A stretch of 8,627 nucleotides of DNA, from positions 1 through 8,627 of the forward strand of contig CAIYNT010000010.1 in the NCBI GenBank assembly GCA_903927605.1, written 5' to 3'. A model generated the notes under the pieces. The model was given only the letters and a program-made list of their open reading frames with translations, searched no databases and was not told the DNA's origin. Of this stretch, positions 1 to 6,060 are shown one piece after another (position 1 is the stretch's first letter; every line of letters begins with the position of its first letter). The translations under genes and the position numbers were made by a program. Origin of the DNA: an uncultured Holophagaceae bacterium (GTDB taxonomy: Bacteria; Acidobacteriota; Holophagae; Holophagales; Holophagaceae).

Positions 1-71
1 CTGCTCCGCGCCATCTCCTCCAGGCGCGTCCTCTGATTTTCGGTGAGTTCTACTCGCCCAGCATGTGCCAT
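1..71 (-). CDS. IS630-family-type transposase, N-terminal fragment (cut by window edge)
   Basis: Reading leftward from an ATG at 71-69 gives MAHAGRVELTENQRTRLEEM followed by A-R-S, open to the window edge. A short start, then a V-x-L-T-x-x-x-R-x-x-L-E-x-x-A-R-S pattern, is how many IS630-family transposases begin, just before their helix-turn-helix domain. A purine-rich GAGGGGC lies four bases upstream of the ATG and serves as a ribosome-binding site. Only about 23 codons are visible, so neither the HTH nor the DDE catalytic residues can be checked, and whether the element is intact is unknown. The outer inverted repeat and TA target should lie between this start and about position 160, but I could not define it with only one end visible. 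The family call rests on resemblance of a short N-terminus. Confidence 0.55.
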   Translation of the reverse strand, partial: MAHAGRVELTENQRTRLEEMARS

Positions 72-163
72 GTCGCCCCTCAGTATCAGGTGCGGCATGT
101 TGAATAATAGTTACCTGTATTTTTGGCGGACTACACTAGCTGATTGGGGAGTGAAAAATTTAT

Positions 164-191
164 TAAAGGTTTCTCGGGTCGGGTCCGAAGA
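164..191 (+). promoter_or_regulatory. Weak candidate sigma-28 (FliA) promoter of the flagellin gene
   Basis: TAAA at 164-167 is followed 16 bases later by TCCGAAGA (184-191), which keeps the CCGA core of the sigma-28 -10 consensus GCCGATAA. The usual pattern is TAAA, 15 bases, GCCGATAA, so both spacing and the -10 are imperfect. Position, about 75 bases upstream of a flagellin start, is what one expects for this class of gene. No better sigma-28 or sigma-54 match was seen between 72 and 265. Confidence 0.3.
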
Positions 192-255
192 AGGAAGGGT
201 CGGGGGTTTCCCCCACACAATCCAGACAGCACGGATGCTGTCAAACCAACATCAC

Positions 256-260
256 GGAGG
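256..260 (+). promoter_or_regulatory. Ribosome-binding site fixing the flagellin start at 266
   Basis: GGAGG at 256-260 lies five bases before the ATG at 266. Another ATG at 261 directly abuts the GGAGG and is in a frame with no flagellin sequence, so 266 is the start. Confidence 0.85.
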
Positions 261-265
261 ATGTT

Positions 266-886
266 ATGGTTACCATTCTTAGCAACGTCAGCGCGTTGGC
301 CGCCAGTCGTCAGCTCGGCGTCAGCAAGCTCGGCCTGAACCAGGCCATCACGCGCCTCACCACTGGCCGTCGCGTGAACACCGCCGCCGACGACGCCGCC
401 AGTCTCGTCAAGGGCAACAGCGCGCAGGCCGCCTCCCGGAAGGCTGCGGCTTCGGTCGTCACCGACCAGGCCGCCTACTTCACCGCCCTGAATACGGACG
501 GCGCGAACGCCCAGTACACTCAGGACGCCTATCGGCTGGCGGAACTGGAGGGTGGTGGCAACACCGCCACTGCTGAGTACACCACACTGTTGGCGAGCAT
601 CAAGTCCGGCGTCACCGGTACCATTACCGACTCGACCTCGGCACTCACTCAGATCGCCGCGGCCCAGAACATCAACGCCACGAGCATGTCCACTGCCCTG
701 AGCAATGCCCAGGTGGATGGCATCAACGCGGAGAACCAGCAGGGCATCGCGGACGCGTATCTTGGTGCCGACATGGGCGCCGAGATGGCCAACCTCACCA
801 AGTACCAGATTCTGATGCAGGCTGGCACCAGCGCCTTGAACAACGCGAACCAGTCGGCGCAGACGGTCATGAGCCTCTTCCGGTAA
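266..886 (+). CDS. fliC: Flagellin, short form
   Basis: Structural subunit of the flagellar filament, exported through the flagellar type III apparatus and polymerised at the cell surface. The 206-residue product has both conserved ends of the flagellin family. The N-terminal helical region contains RLTTGRRVNTAADDAA (about residues 31-46), matching the usual RLSSGLRINSAADDAA. The C-terminus reads YQILMQAGTSALNNANQSAQ and ends in MSLFR, matching the family's QILQQAGTSVLAQANQ...LSLLR. Between them is a short Ala/Thr/Ser-rich middle with no room for the D2/D3 domains, so this is a D0/D1-only flagellin, shorter than the usual 270-500 residues. The N-terminal D1 segment is also divergent: the common QRVRELAVQ-like stretch is replaced by YRLAELEGGG (about residues 89-98). 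The next genes are flaG, fliD and fliS, the classical filament cluster. Several flagellin alleles may exist elsewhere; fliC is used in the generic sense. Confidence 0.93.
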   Translation: MVTILSNVSALAASRQLGVSKLGLNQAITRLTTGRRVNTAADDAASLVKGNSAQAASRKAAASVVTDQAAYFTALNTDGANAQYTQDAYRLAELEGGGNTATAEYTTLLASIKSGVTGTITDSTSALTQIAAAQNINATSMSTALSNAQVDGINAENQQGIADAYLGADMGAEMANLTKYQILMQAGTSALNNANQSAQTVMSLFR

Positions 887-903
887 TTCGGACTTTCATG
901 ATT

Positions 904-938
904 CCCGGGGGGGGCAGATCCAGTCTGTCCCCCCCGGG
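904..938 (+). terminator. Strong G/C-rich hairpin between flagellin and flaG
   Basis: Bases 904-918 pair with 924-938 over 15 positions, with one G-U wobble (914/928) and a five-base loop (919-923). The outer part is CCC plus a run of eight G facing seven C plus GGG. It starts 17 bases after the flagellin stop codon. No T-run follows, so it is not a textbook intrinsic terminator. It could act as a partial terminator or as a 3' stabilising structure that keeps flagellin mRNA more abundant than the flaG-fliD-fliS part of the transcript. The structure is read directly from the sequence; its role is inferred. Confidence 0.7.
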
Positions 939-962
939 TAGTTGAACTCGGAAGGAGGGGTT

Positions 963-1316
963 ATGGTCGATCAAATTGCATCTGTCGGCGGCGCTCCCAT
1001 GCCGTCCGTCAGTTTACGGTCCGCCGGCTCTTCCGGCGGTAACATTGCCCCGGTCCCGGTGCCTGGAGCCTCGGCTCCCGGTGCCACTGACGCGGCCGTG
1101 GCCCAGGTCAACCAGCACTTTCAGGCGACGCAGTCGGACTTCAAGCTTCAAGTGGATCCCGGCTCGGACCGCACTGTGTTCCAGCTCATCCAGAAGGGCA
1201 CGGGCCAGGTTCTGATGCAGATCCCGTCTGCGGAAGTCCTGGGTATGTCGCGCCGGATCCGTGAGATGGAAGCCCAGACGATGGGCTCTGGGACCCTGCT
1301 GGACAAGCAAGGCTAG
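963..1316 (+). CDS. flaG: FlaG-family flagellar protein
   Basis: FlaG proteins are small, found beside flagellin and fliD genes in many bacteria, and affect filament length or assembly; their mechanism is not well defined. The 117-residue product has a low-complexity Gly/Ala/Pro/Val-rich N-terminal half (about residues 8-45) and a C-terminal half with the family pattern: FKLQVDPGSDRTVFQLIQKG, then TGQVLMQIPSAEVLGMSRRI (about residues 60-102). This corresponds to the usual F-x-V-D-x-x-x-x-R-x-V-x-x-I-x-x-x-T-G-x-V-[IL]-x-Q-I-P-x-E-x-[VL]. The start at ATG 963 is chosen because GGAAGGAGGGG lies immediately upstream. A TTG at 942 in the same frame would put that Shine-Dalgarno inside the gene. 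The gene is separated from flagellin by the hairpin at 904-938 and lies 34 bases before fliD. Confidence 0.88.
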   Translation: MVDQIASVGGAPMPSVSLRSAGSSGGNIAPVPVPGASAPGATDAAVAQVNQHFQATQSDFKLQVDPGSDRTVFQLIQKGTGQVLMQIPSAEVLGMSRRIREMEAQTMGSGTLLDKQG

Positions 1317-1350
1317 CTTCTCCACAGTTGCCTGAGAATCGAGGTGCGGC

Positions 1351-3108
1351 ATGGTCACGGCGACGACGAGCACGACATCGAGCATCACGTCCCTGAACGG
1401 TCTGGGTACCGGCATCGATACCACGGCCCTGATCAATGCCATCGTGGCCCAGGATGGGACTGGCGTAACCCGGTTGAAGGCCCAGCAGACCCTGAACAAC
1501 AGCAAGGTCACCGCGCTGGCGAGCATGAAGACCGAGCTGACGGGGCTGGTCACCAGCATGGCGGCCCTCCAGGACAAGTTCATCGCCCCTGTGGTGACCA
1601 GCACTGACAGCAGCAACACCTATGTCAGCGCCACAGCCGGGCCTGGTACCTCGGGCAGCTATGATGTCACCGTCAGCACCGTAGCTACCCGAGGACGCCT
1701 TTCGGCGAATCTTGATTCGAACGGACTACCTACCGATCTTTCTGTGCTCAACCCTTCGGATTCCGTGAAGTCCCCTGTCTTCACGACGGGCACGTCGGCG
1801 ACCTTTGCGGTCCAGGGGACGGACGGGAATATCTACAAGATCACCCTCGACAATTCCAGCAACACCCTGAATGGCCTGCGGGACCAGATCAACGCTGTAG
1901 CCGGATCCAGTGTCACCGCCTCGGTCGTGAACACGGGCAAGGGAGCCAATCCCTATCAGTTGGTGGTAATGGCCAAGAATACGGGCACCGGCAGCACCGG
2001 GGGCCTGGTCACCATCGCTGATATCACCGGCATGGGGGAAGATGGAACGGCCGGCCCTATCAACAACAACCTGGGCATCAGTGCCGGGGCGAGCACCGAC
2101 TCTCTGGCGACCAAACTCGCGGGCGGGCTCAGTTCCGTTAAGGACGGCGCTGTGGCCACAGATGCCAACTTCACCGTCAACGGGATCAGCCTCACCCGCA
2201 GTTCCAACTTGGTCAAGGATGTCGTCGATGGCTTGACCTTCACCCTCAAGCAGGGCGGGCAGACGGGAGTCACCACCCTGACCGTCGGACAGGACACGGC
2301 CGGGGCCACGGCGGCCGTGCAGGATTTCATCACCAAGTACAACACCCTGGTGAAGGACTACAAGACCGCCTCCACGGCCACCAAGAACGCGGATGGCTCC
2401 ATTGCCCAGGCACCCCTTTCGAACGATGCCACCACCCGCACCCTGATGAACAACCTCCGGAGCATGCTGGCTGGCGCTTCCGCGGGGTTGTCGGGCACTT
2501 CGACCTACAAGACCCTGGCCTCCGTGGGCGTGACCAATCAGCCGGACGGCAGCCTGTACTTCAATACCTACGCTTTTCAGCAGGCCATGAACACGGATCC
2601 CGCCAGCATCCAGGACCTGTTCACGTTTTCTGGGTCGTCGACCAGCCCGTCGGTATCGGTGACGGGTGGGGGGACTCAGACGGCCACAGGCAGTGTGGGT
2701 TTCACCATCACGAGGAACGTGGGCGACGGCACCCTGTGGGGCACCCTTACACCCCAAAACGGAGTGGCCAGCGACCCCATCCAGGTGATCAACGGGACCC
2801 TGTCGGGGACGGGTACCCTGGCGGGCCTGAGCCTCAGCGTCAGCGGGACTGGTACCGGGACCTTGACCCTCAGCCGGGGCGCGGGCCAGGCCGCTTCGGA
2901 CCTGCTTTCGGCCTTCACCAGCACGACGGGTGGCATTGCCAATCTCCTGAAGACCATCAATACCCAGAACGCGAACCTGGTGACTCAGATCGCCCATGGC
3001 CAGTCGCTGCTCGACCAGGAGACGGCGAACCTGAAGAACAAATTCGCGCAGATGGAGGCCACGGTGGGCCAGATGACCGCGACTTCAGGGTCGCTCTTCG
3101 GGGCCTAG
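1351..3108 (+). CDS. fliD: Flagellar hook-associated protein 2 (filament cap FliD)
   Basis: FliD forms the cap at the tip of the growing flagellar filament and guides flagellin folding and insertion. The 585-residue protein opens with the N-terminal FliD domain, including SLNGLGTGIDTTALINAIVA (about residues 14-33), a hallmark stretch, followed by helical segments that form the leg. The middle is rich in Thr, Ser, Gly and Val, as expected for the exposed cap plate domains. It includes a Gly/Thr-rich stretch encoded at about 2790-2875 (GTLSGTGTL, then SVSGTGTGTL). The C-terminal domain returns to heptad-like helices (ANLVTQIAHGQSLLDQE onward) and ends TATSGSLFGA. The length is somewhat above common FliD proteins (around 450-500). 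The start ATG at 1351 has GAGGTG six bases before it. It is in the same orientation as flaG and fliS, consistent with an operon. Confidence 0.93.
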   Translation: MVTATTSTTSSITSLNGLGTGIDTTALINAIVAQDGTGVTRLKAQQTLNNSKVTALASMKTELTGLVTSMAALQDKFIAPVVTSTDSSNTYVSATAGPGTSGSYDVTVSTVATRGRLSANLDSNGLPTDLSVLNPSDSVKSPVFTTGTSATFAVQGTDGNIYKITLDNSSNTLNGLRDQINAVAGSSVTASVVNTGKGANPYQLVVMAKNTGTGSTGGLVTIADITGMGEDGTAGPINNNLGISAGASTDSLATKLAGGLSSVKDGAVATDANFTVNGISLTRSSNLVKDVVDGLTFTLKQGGQTGVTTLTVGQDTAGATAAVQDFITKYNTLVKDYKTASTATKNADGSIAQAPLSNDATTRTLMNNLRSMLAGASAGLSGTSTYKTLASVGVTNQPDGSLYFNTYAFQQAMNTDPASIQDLFTFSGSSTSPSVSVTGGGTQTATGSVGFTITRNVGDGTLWGTLTPQNGVASDPIQVINGTLSGTGTLAGLSLSVSGTGTGTLTLSRGAGQAASDLLSAFTSTTGGIANLLKTINTQNANLVTQIAHGQSLLDQETANLKNKFAQMEATVGQMTATSGSLFGA

Positions 3109-3138
3109 TGGATTTTTTTCATGACTGGTATAGGTTCC

Positions 3139-3146
3139 GCCGATAA
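3139..3146 (+). promoter_or_regulatory. Exact sigma-28 -10 consensus upstream of fliS
   Basis: GCCGATAA, identical to the FliA (sigma-28) -10 consensus, sits between the fliD stop and the fliS ribosome-binding site. Transcription would start near 3152, just ahead of the fliS Shine-Dalgarno GAGGA at 3155-3159, giving a short leader. No TAAA lies at the expected -35 position (3120-3123 reads CATG), so promoter strength is doubtful. A second exact copy lies in front of the other fliS-like gene. Confidence 0.4.
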
Positions 3147-3167
3147 AACCAGGTAGAGGATCCAATC

Positions 3168-3593
3168 ATGAACGGCTACGCCAGAACAGCCAGTACCTAT
3201 CTTGGCCAGCGCGTAATGAACGCCAGCCCCGAGCAGCAGGCGGCCCTCATCATGGAGGCGGGCCAGCTGCATCTCGGCCGGGCCATCCAGGCCCTGGGCC
3301 GCGGGGATTTCTCCGCCGCCACCAGCAGCTACATCCGGGTCGCGGAAGTCATCCAGGAAGCAACGATTCGCCTGGACCTTGAGAACGGTGGTGAAGCCGC
3401 CCACAACCTTGCCAAGCTCTATGAGCTGTGGACCCAGGGGCTCATGGCCGCAAGCCGTACCAAGAACGCGGCCATGCTCGAGGCGATGGTCGCCCGCATG
3501 GGCGAGATCCGGCAGGCCTGGGAAGAGTTCCACCAGAAGAAGGTGGGATCCCTCGGCATGCCCGCTTTCCAATTCGGAGACCGGGTCGGATGA
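3168..3593 (+). CDS. fliS: Flagellar export chaperone FliS
   Basis: FliS is a small cytoplasmic four-helix chaperone that binds the disordered C-terminus of flagellin, prevents premature polymerisation and delivers it to the export gate. The 141-residue product shows the family features. The N-terminus has an aromatic Tyr at position 4 and another at 11. Next comes NASPEQQAALIMEAGQLHLG (about 19-38), equivalent to the typical T-x-S-P-E-x-L-[VI]-x-[ML]-L-Y-E-G. The rest is helical, with NLAKLYELW (about 79-87, matching the N-L-x-x-L-Y-x-[YF] motif) and MGEIRQAWEEF near the C-terminus. The start at 3168 has GAGGA eight bases upstream. It follows fliD by 59 bases and overlaps the next gene by four. 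A clear paralogue lies at 6058-6477. Confidence 0.9.
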   Translation: MNGYARTASTYLGQRVMNASPEQQAALIMEAGQLHLGRAIQALGRGDFSAATSSYIRVAEVIQEATIRLDLENGGEAAHNLAKLYELWTQGLMAASRTKNAAMLEAMVARMGEIRQAWEEFHQKKVGSLGMPAFQFGDRVG

Positions 3594-3889
3594 GTGATGC
3601 TCGCGTGCGAGCGGCCATCGAGCAGATGGAAGCCTGGCTGGCGAACTTGGACTGGGTACCCGATCCCGAGGCACTGGGCCGGTGGGATACGGAATTCCAG
3701 GCGTCCCTGGCGCAGGCCGAGAAGGCACCAGGATGGACGGAGCTGATGGCCAGGGCCCATGCCGCCGGGCAACAACTCAAAGACCGCACGGTTGTGTTTG
3801 CCGAAATTCGAGATCAGCTGAGGAAGGACCTCGAGGCCCACGAACGCGGGAGTCGAGCGCTCAAGGGCTATGGGGCTAGCTCGCGCTGA
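3590..3889 (+). CDS. Small helical protein, possible FliT-like chaperone
   Basis: The gene starts at ATG 3590, overlapping the fliS stop codon (ATGA), which indicates translational coupling. The 99-residue product, MSDARVRAAIEQMEAWLANL onward, is rich in Ala, Glu, Leu and Arg, has no signal peptide or membrane segment, and looks fully alpha-helical. I do not recognise its family from sequence alone. The gene immediately after fliS is often fliT or a functional analogue, a roughly 100-residue helical chaperone of FliD that can also regulate flagellar gene expression; size, composition and position all fit, but position is the main argument. It is the last gene of the cluster on this strand and is followed by a structured non-coding stretch. 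The longer frame that could start at 3428 lies inside fliS and is not needed. Confidence 0.7.
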   Translation: MSDARVRAAIEQMEAWLANLDWVPDPEALGRWDTEFQASLAQAEKAPGWTELMARAHAAGQQLKDRTVVFAEIRDQLRKDLEAHERGSRALKGYGASSR

Positions 3890-3890
3890 G

Positions 3891-3961
3891 GCCAAGTCAC
3901 TTCTGGTGTGGTGTCCCGCGAGAACCTGGATCATTCGAAGTGCTGGGACACCACGCTTGGC
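3891..3961. repeat. Long interrupted inverted repeat downstream of the flagellar operon
   Basis: GTGGTGTCCC (3908-3917) is matched perfectly by GGGACACCAC (3945-3954), with a 27-base centre. An outer pair, GCCAAG (3891-3896) and CTTGGC (3956-3961), is also perfect. It begins immediately after the stop codon at 3887-3889, so it would form the 3' end of the operon transcript. Possible roles are a mRNA 3' stabilising stem, a factor-assisted terminator, or a mobile-repeat remnant. Confidence 0.5.
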
Positions 3962-4056
3962 AGGGGTTTGGGGAGAGGCTCCAGGTCTGCGAGTCTTGCG
4001 AGCAGGAGCACGCACAGCGTGTGATACTTGGAGGGCAGTGCCCCCAAGGGGTGACA

Positions 4057-4082
4057 GATCTGGCGCGCCTGCGCGCCGGATC
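4057..4082. repeat. Near-perfect GC-rich palindrome
   Basis: Bases 4057-4067 pair with 4072-4082 over 11 positions, with one G-T wobble, leaving a four-base CCTG loop. The stem runs GATC-T-GGCGCG against CGCGCC-G-GATC. A smaller hairpin, GGGGC-CAT-GCCCC (4089-4101), follows seven bases later. Lacking T-runs, they are not simple terminators; they resemble extragenic palindromic repeats, but a second copy is not present in the window. Confidence 0.5.
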
Positions 4083-4156
4083 GCCAGAGGGGCCATGCCC
4101 CGATGGAAGCGTGCCGGCCCATCCATCCCTTGATCCATGTATTCAGGGTCAGCACA

Positions 4157-5932
4157 CTAGGTCAGGTCTGCGACCATTTGGTGGAGTACGGCTTCCCAGT
4201 CGCCATAGCGCGGTTGCCGATAGAGGCGCAGGGTGGGATACCAGGGGCTGTCGTCCCGATCCAACATCCAACGGTAGTCCGGCTGATGGGTCAGGAGCAG
4301 CAGTGTGGGGACCCCCATGGCTCCAGCCAGATGGGTCACGGAAGTGTCCACACTGATCAGGAGGTCCAGCTCGCTCAGGGCGTAGGCGGTGTCCGCGAAG
4401 TCGCCCAGGAAGGGTGCCAAGGACACCAGGTCTGGCAGGGGCGGAAGCTCTTGGGCGCCCACCTGGAGACTGAACCAGGCCACGCCCGGCAGGGCCGCCA
4501 GTGGCGCCAGGTCCAGTGGGGGAATGGACCGCTCGTGGTCCCGCGCGTGGGCGGGGTTGCCGGCCCACACCAGTCCGATACGGGTGCGGTCCCGCGCGGG
4601 TGCCAAGAGCTCCTGGAGTTCGCGCCGGTGGGAGACGTCGGCCGGAACGCGGACATAGGGCACCGTGTCGGGAATGGTGGAGAGCTCGGTCCGGAAGATC
4701 CTGGGCAAGGACAGGATGGAGGCCTGCAGGTCGAAGGGCGGGCGGAGCTCACCCTCGGGAACCAGGCCGTCGAGGCCCTGGCACGTGCCGGCCACACTCA
4801 ATACGGCGTCCTGGGCCTCCAGGAGGATTCGTCCGCCAAGAGCCTTCACCATGGGGAGGTACCTGAGGCACATCAGGGTGTCGCCCAGGCCCTGTTCGGC
4901 CCAGAGCAACAGCGTCTTGCCCGCGAAGGCCTCGCCCCTCCAGGCGGGCTCCCGGAAGGTTCTGCGCGGCCTCAAGCCGTCGGGAACAGCCAGGCGGGCT
5001 TCGAAGCGCTCCCAGCCCTGGAGCAGGTCGCCGAAGAGCAGGTCCACGAAGCTCTGCTCGTAGTCCAGGTAGGCCAAGCCAGATTCCACCTTGCGGAACC
5101 GTTCGATCTCGGCCCGGTATTCCGCCCAGCGGCCGAGGGAATAGTAGGGGCCCATCACGCTCTTGTGGACCAGGAAGCTCCGGGGTGCCAGCAGGAGGGC
5201 CTTGGCAATCTCTGCGCAGGTGAGGTCCGGGTCGCCCGTCCTGGCCAGGCAGGTGATCAACAGCAGCCGAGCCCTTATCTCATGCGGATGATCGGCCACG
5301 AGCTGGCGGAATAGCCCCGCGGCTCTTTCCAAATCACCCATAGCCATCCGTACGGAACCGAAATATGCCTGGGCGGTGAGGTTGCCGGGCTCGATCCGAA
5401 GCGCCTGGTGGCAGGCCTCCTCGGCTTTCTCAAATTGCCGGGCCTCGAACAGCGCCACACCGAGTTTGGCCCAGAGCGATGCGAACTGGGGTCTCAGCTC
5501 GGAGTATTCGCCATCCATGACCCCGGGCTGATTGGCCGCCTCCAGGACTTTCCATGCCTCAGGCAGGTCCTGTTTATCAAGCAGGCACACTGCCAGAAAG
5601 AGTTGAGCGTCCATGCGGCCGGGGTCCATCTCCAGGGCTGTCCTAAATTGTCTTTCGGCCTCCTCCAGACGGTCTCCCTGCATCAGGACAGAACCCAAGT
5701 TGAGGTGCGCCGAAAGCAGCTTGGGATCCACAGAAATCGCCGTCTCGCAGGCTTTCATGGCCTCCTTGAGATTGCCAAGCTTCAGAAGTTGGCCGCCAAA
5801 ATCAGCCCAGGCCGCTGCGTGCAGGGGCGCCTTCTTCAGGAAGTCTCTGTAGGCGGTCGCGGCCTTCGGGGCATTCCCGGCAAGATCTAGGGCTTGGGCC
5901 TTCTGCAGCAGCTTCAGATGCTTCGGATTCAC
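4157..5932 (-). CDS. TPR-repeat protein with C-terminal glycosyltransferase-like domain
   Basis: The 591-residue protein has two parts. Residues about 5-285 are tandem tetratricopeptide repeats with the usual W/L-G-A-P positions, e.g. AWADFGGQLLKLGNLKEAMK (41-60), AHLNLGSVLMQGDRLEEAER (75-94) and a repeat at about 152-182. Residues about 325-591 match the domain that often follows such repeats and resembles GT9/GT41-type glycosyltransferases: GKTLLLWAEQGLGDTLMCLR (338-357), IGLVWAGNP then HERSIPPLDL (452-474), and DLLISVDTSVTHLAGAMGVP (523-542), then WYPTLRLYRQ (564-573). The G-L-G-D turn and the D-T-x-x-x-H-L-A-G-A-M-G segment are characteristic of the nucleotide-sugar-binding half. No signal peptide or membrane segment is visible, so it should be cytoplasmic. 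The start is GTG (5932-5930) preceded by GGGAG six bases away; no upstream ATG exists before the in-frame stop. Lying between two fliS genes, it is a candidate flagellin-modifying transferase. The substrate is unknown. Confidence 0.8.
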   Translation of the reverse strand: MNPKHLKLLQKAQALDLAGNAPKAATAYRDFLKKAPLHAAAWADFGGQLLKLGNLKEAMKACETAISVDPKLLSAHLNLGSVLMQGDRLEEAERQFRTALEMDPGRMDAQLFLAVCLLDKQDLPEAWKVLEAANQPGVMDGEYSELRPQFASLWAKLGVALFEARQFEKAEEACHQALRIEPGNLTAQAYFGSVRMAMGDLERAAGLFRQLVADHPHEIRARLLLITCLARTGDPDLTCAEIAKALLLAPRSFLVHKSVMGPYYSLGRWAEYRAEIERFRKVESGLAYLDYEQSFVDLLFGDLLQGWERFEARLAVPDGLRPRRTFREPAWRGEAFAGKTLLLWAEQGLGDTLMCLRYLPMVKALGGRILLEAQDAVLSVAGTCQGLDGLVPEGELRPPFDLQASILSLPRIFRTELSTIPDTVPYVRVPADVSHRRELQELLAPARDRTRIGLVWAGNPAHARDHERSIPPLDLAPLAALPGVAWFSLQVGAQELPPLPDLVSLAPFLGDFADTAYALSELDLLISVDTSVTHLAGAMGVPTLLLLTHQPDYRWMLDRDDSPWYPTLRLYRQPRYGDWEAVLHQMVADLT

Positions 5933-6060
5933 TCGCAGCTCCCAGTCCCAGTGAGGTATCCCCTTTTTCTCATGGAATTAGCCTGAGAGGGAGAGCCCGA
6001 ACTTGGGATCCTGGGGCTGGTTTGAAGTAACGATCTGGAGCCGGACGGCCGATAAGTTTG
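5933..6060. other. Divergent intergenic region between TPR-glycosyltransferase and second fliS
   Basis: These 128 bases carry the upstream sequences of both divergent genes. On the plus side is the sigma-28-like promoter. On the minus side only the GGGAG ribosome-binding site of the TPR gene is clear; I see no convincing sigma-28 or sigma-70 promoter for it. Confidence 0.5.
6028..6055 (+). promoter_or_regulatory. Candidate sigma-28 promoter of the second fliS-like gene
   Basis: An exact GCCGATAA (6048-6055) is preceded 16 bases upstream by TAAC (6028-6031), against a consensus of TAAA, 15 bases, GCCGATAA. The predicted transcription start is about 6061-6063, on or next to the ATG at 6061. 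This is a better match than the element before the first fliS, and its position fits a late flagellar gene. Confidence 0.5.

Larger units (their letters stand above)
72..265. other. Intergenic region between transposase start and flagellin
   Basis: This 194-base stretch has no supported gene. Its left half (72-165) is noticeably more AT-rich than the genes around it and may contain the end of the insertion element. Its right half holds a weak sigma-28-like promoter candidate (164-191), two copies of GGGTCGGG starting 21 bases apart (176-183 and 197-204), a small GGGGG-TTT-CCCCC hairpin (202-214) and the flagellin ribosome-binding site. Two short overlapping plus-strand reading frames here have no family resemblance and run into the flagellin gene in other frames. 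Confidence 0.6.
3890..4156. other. Structured intergenic region between convergent genes
   Basis: This 267-base gap separates the convergent ends of the flagellar operon and the TPR glycosyltransferase gene. It contains no gene I can support; short frames on both strands have no recognisable content. It does hold three separate inverted repeats (3891-3961, 4057-4082, 4089-4101). None is followed by a T-run, so a canonical intrinsic terminator is not evident in either direction. Confidence 0.6.

Noticed and set aside
942..962. Upstream TTG start for flaG
   Set aside because: It would place the strong GGAAGGAGGGG ribosome-binding site inside the coding sequence and starts four bases after the hairpin stem; ATG 963 is better placed.
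2790..2875. Gly/Thr-coding repeats within fliD as a possible tandem repeat or recombination site
   Set aside because: The repeated GGGAC-GGTACC-like units are short and irregular and fit the low-complexity surface region of FliD.
1726..2997. 423-codon open frame on the minus strand
   Set aside because: Antisense to fliD, very rich in Gly and Arg, without recognisable motifs; fliD is certain on the other strand.
3079..3119. Possible intrinsic terminator after fliD (GCGAC/GTCGC stem, then seven T at 3113-3119)
   Set aside because: The stem is only five pairs and ends 18 bases before the T-run, too far for an intrinsic terminator; the T-run may simply be an AT-rich spacer.
3931..4155. Short open frames in the convergent gap (minus 3931-4155, plus 3870-4133)
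   Set aside because: No ribosome-binding site or family signal, they overlap palindromes, and the two strands give equally unconvincing proteins.
4103..5314. 403-codon open frame on the plus strand
   Set aside because: It lies entirely antisense to the TPR-glycosyltransferase gene, has Gln/Gly/His/Val-rich composition and no family resemblance, as expected of a shadow frame in high-GC DNA.
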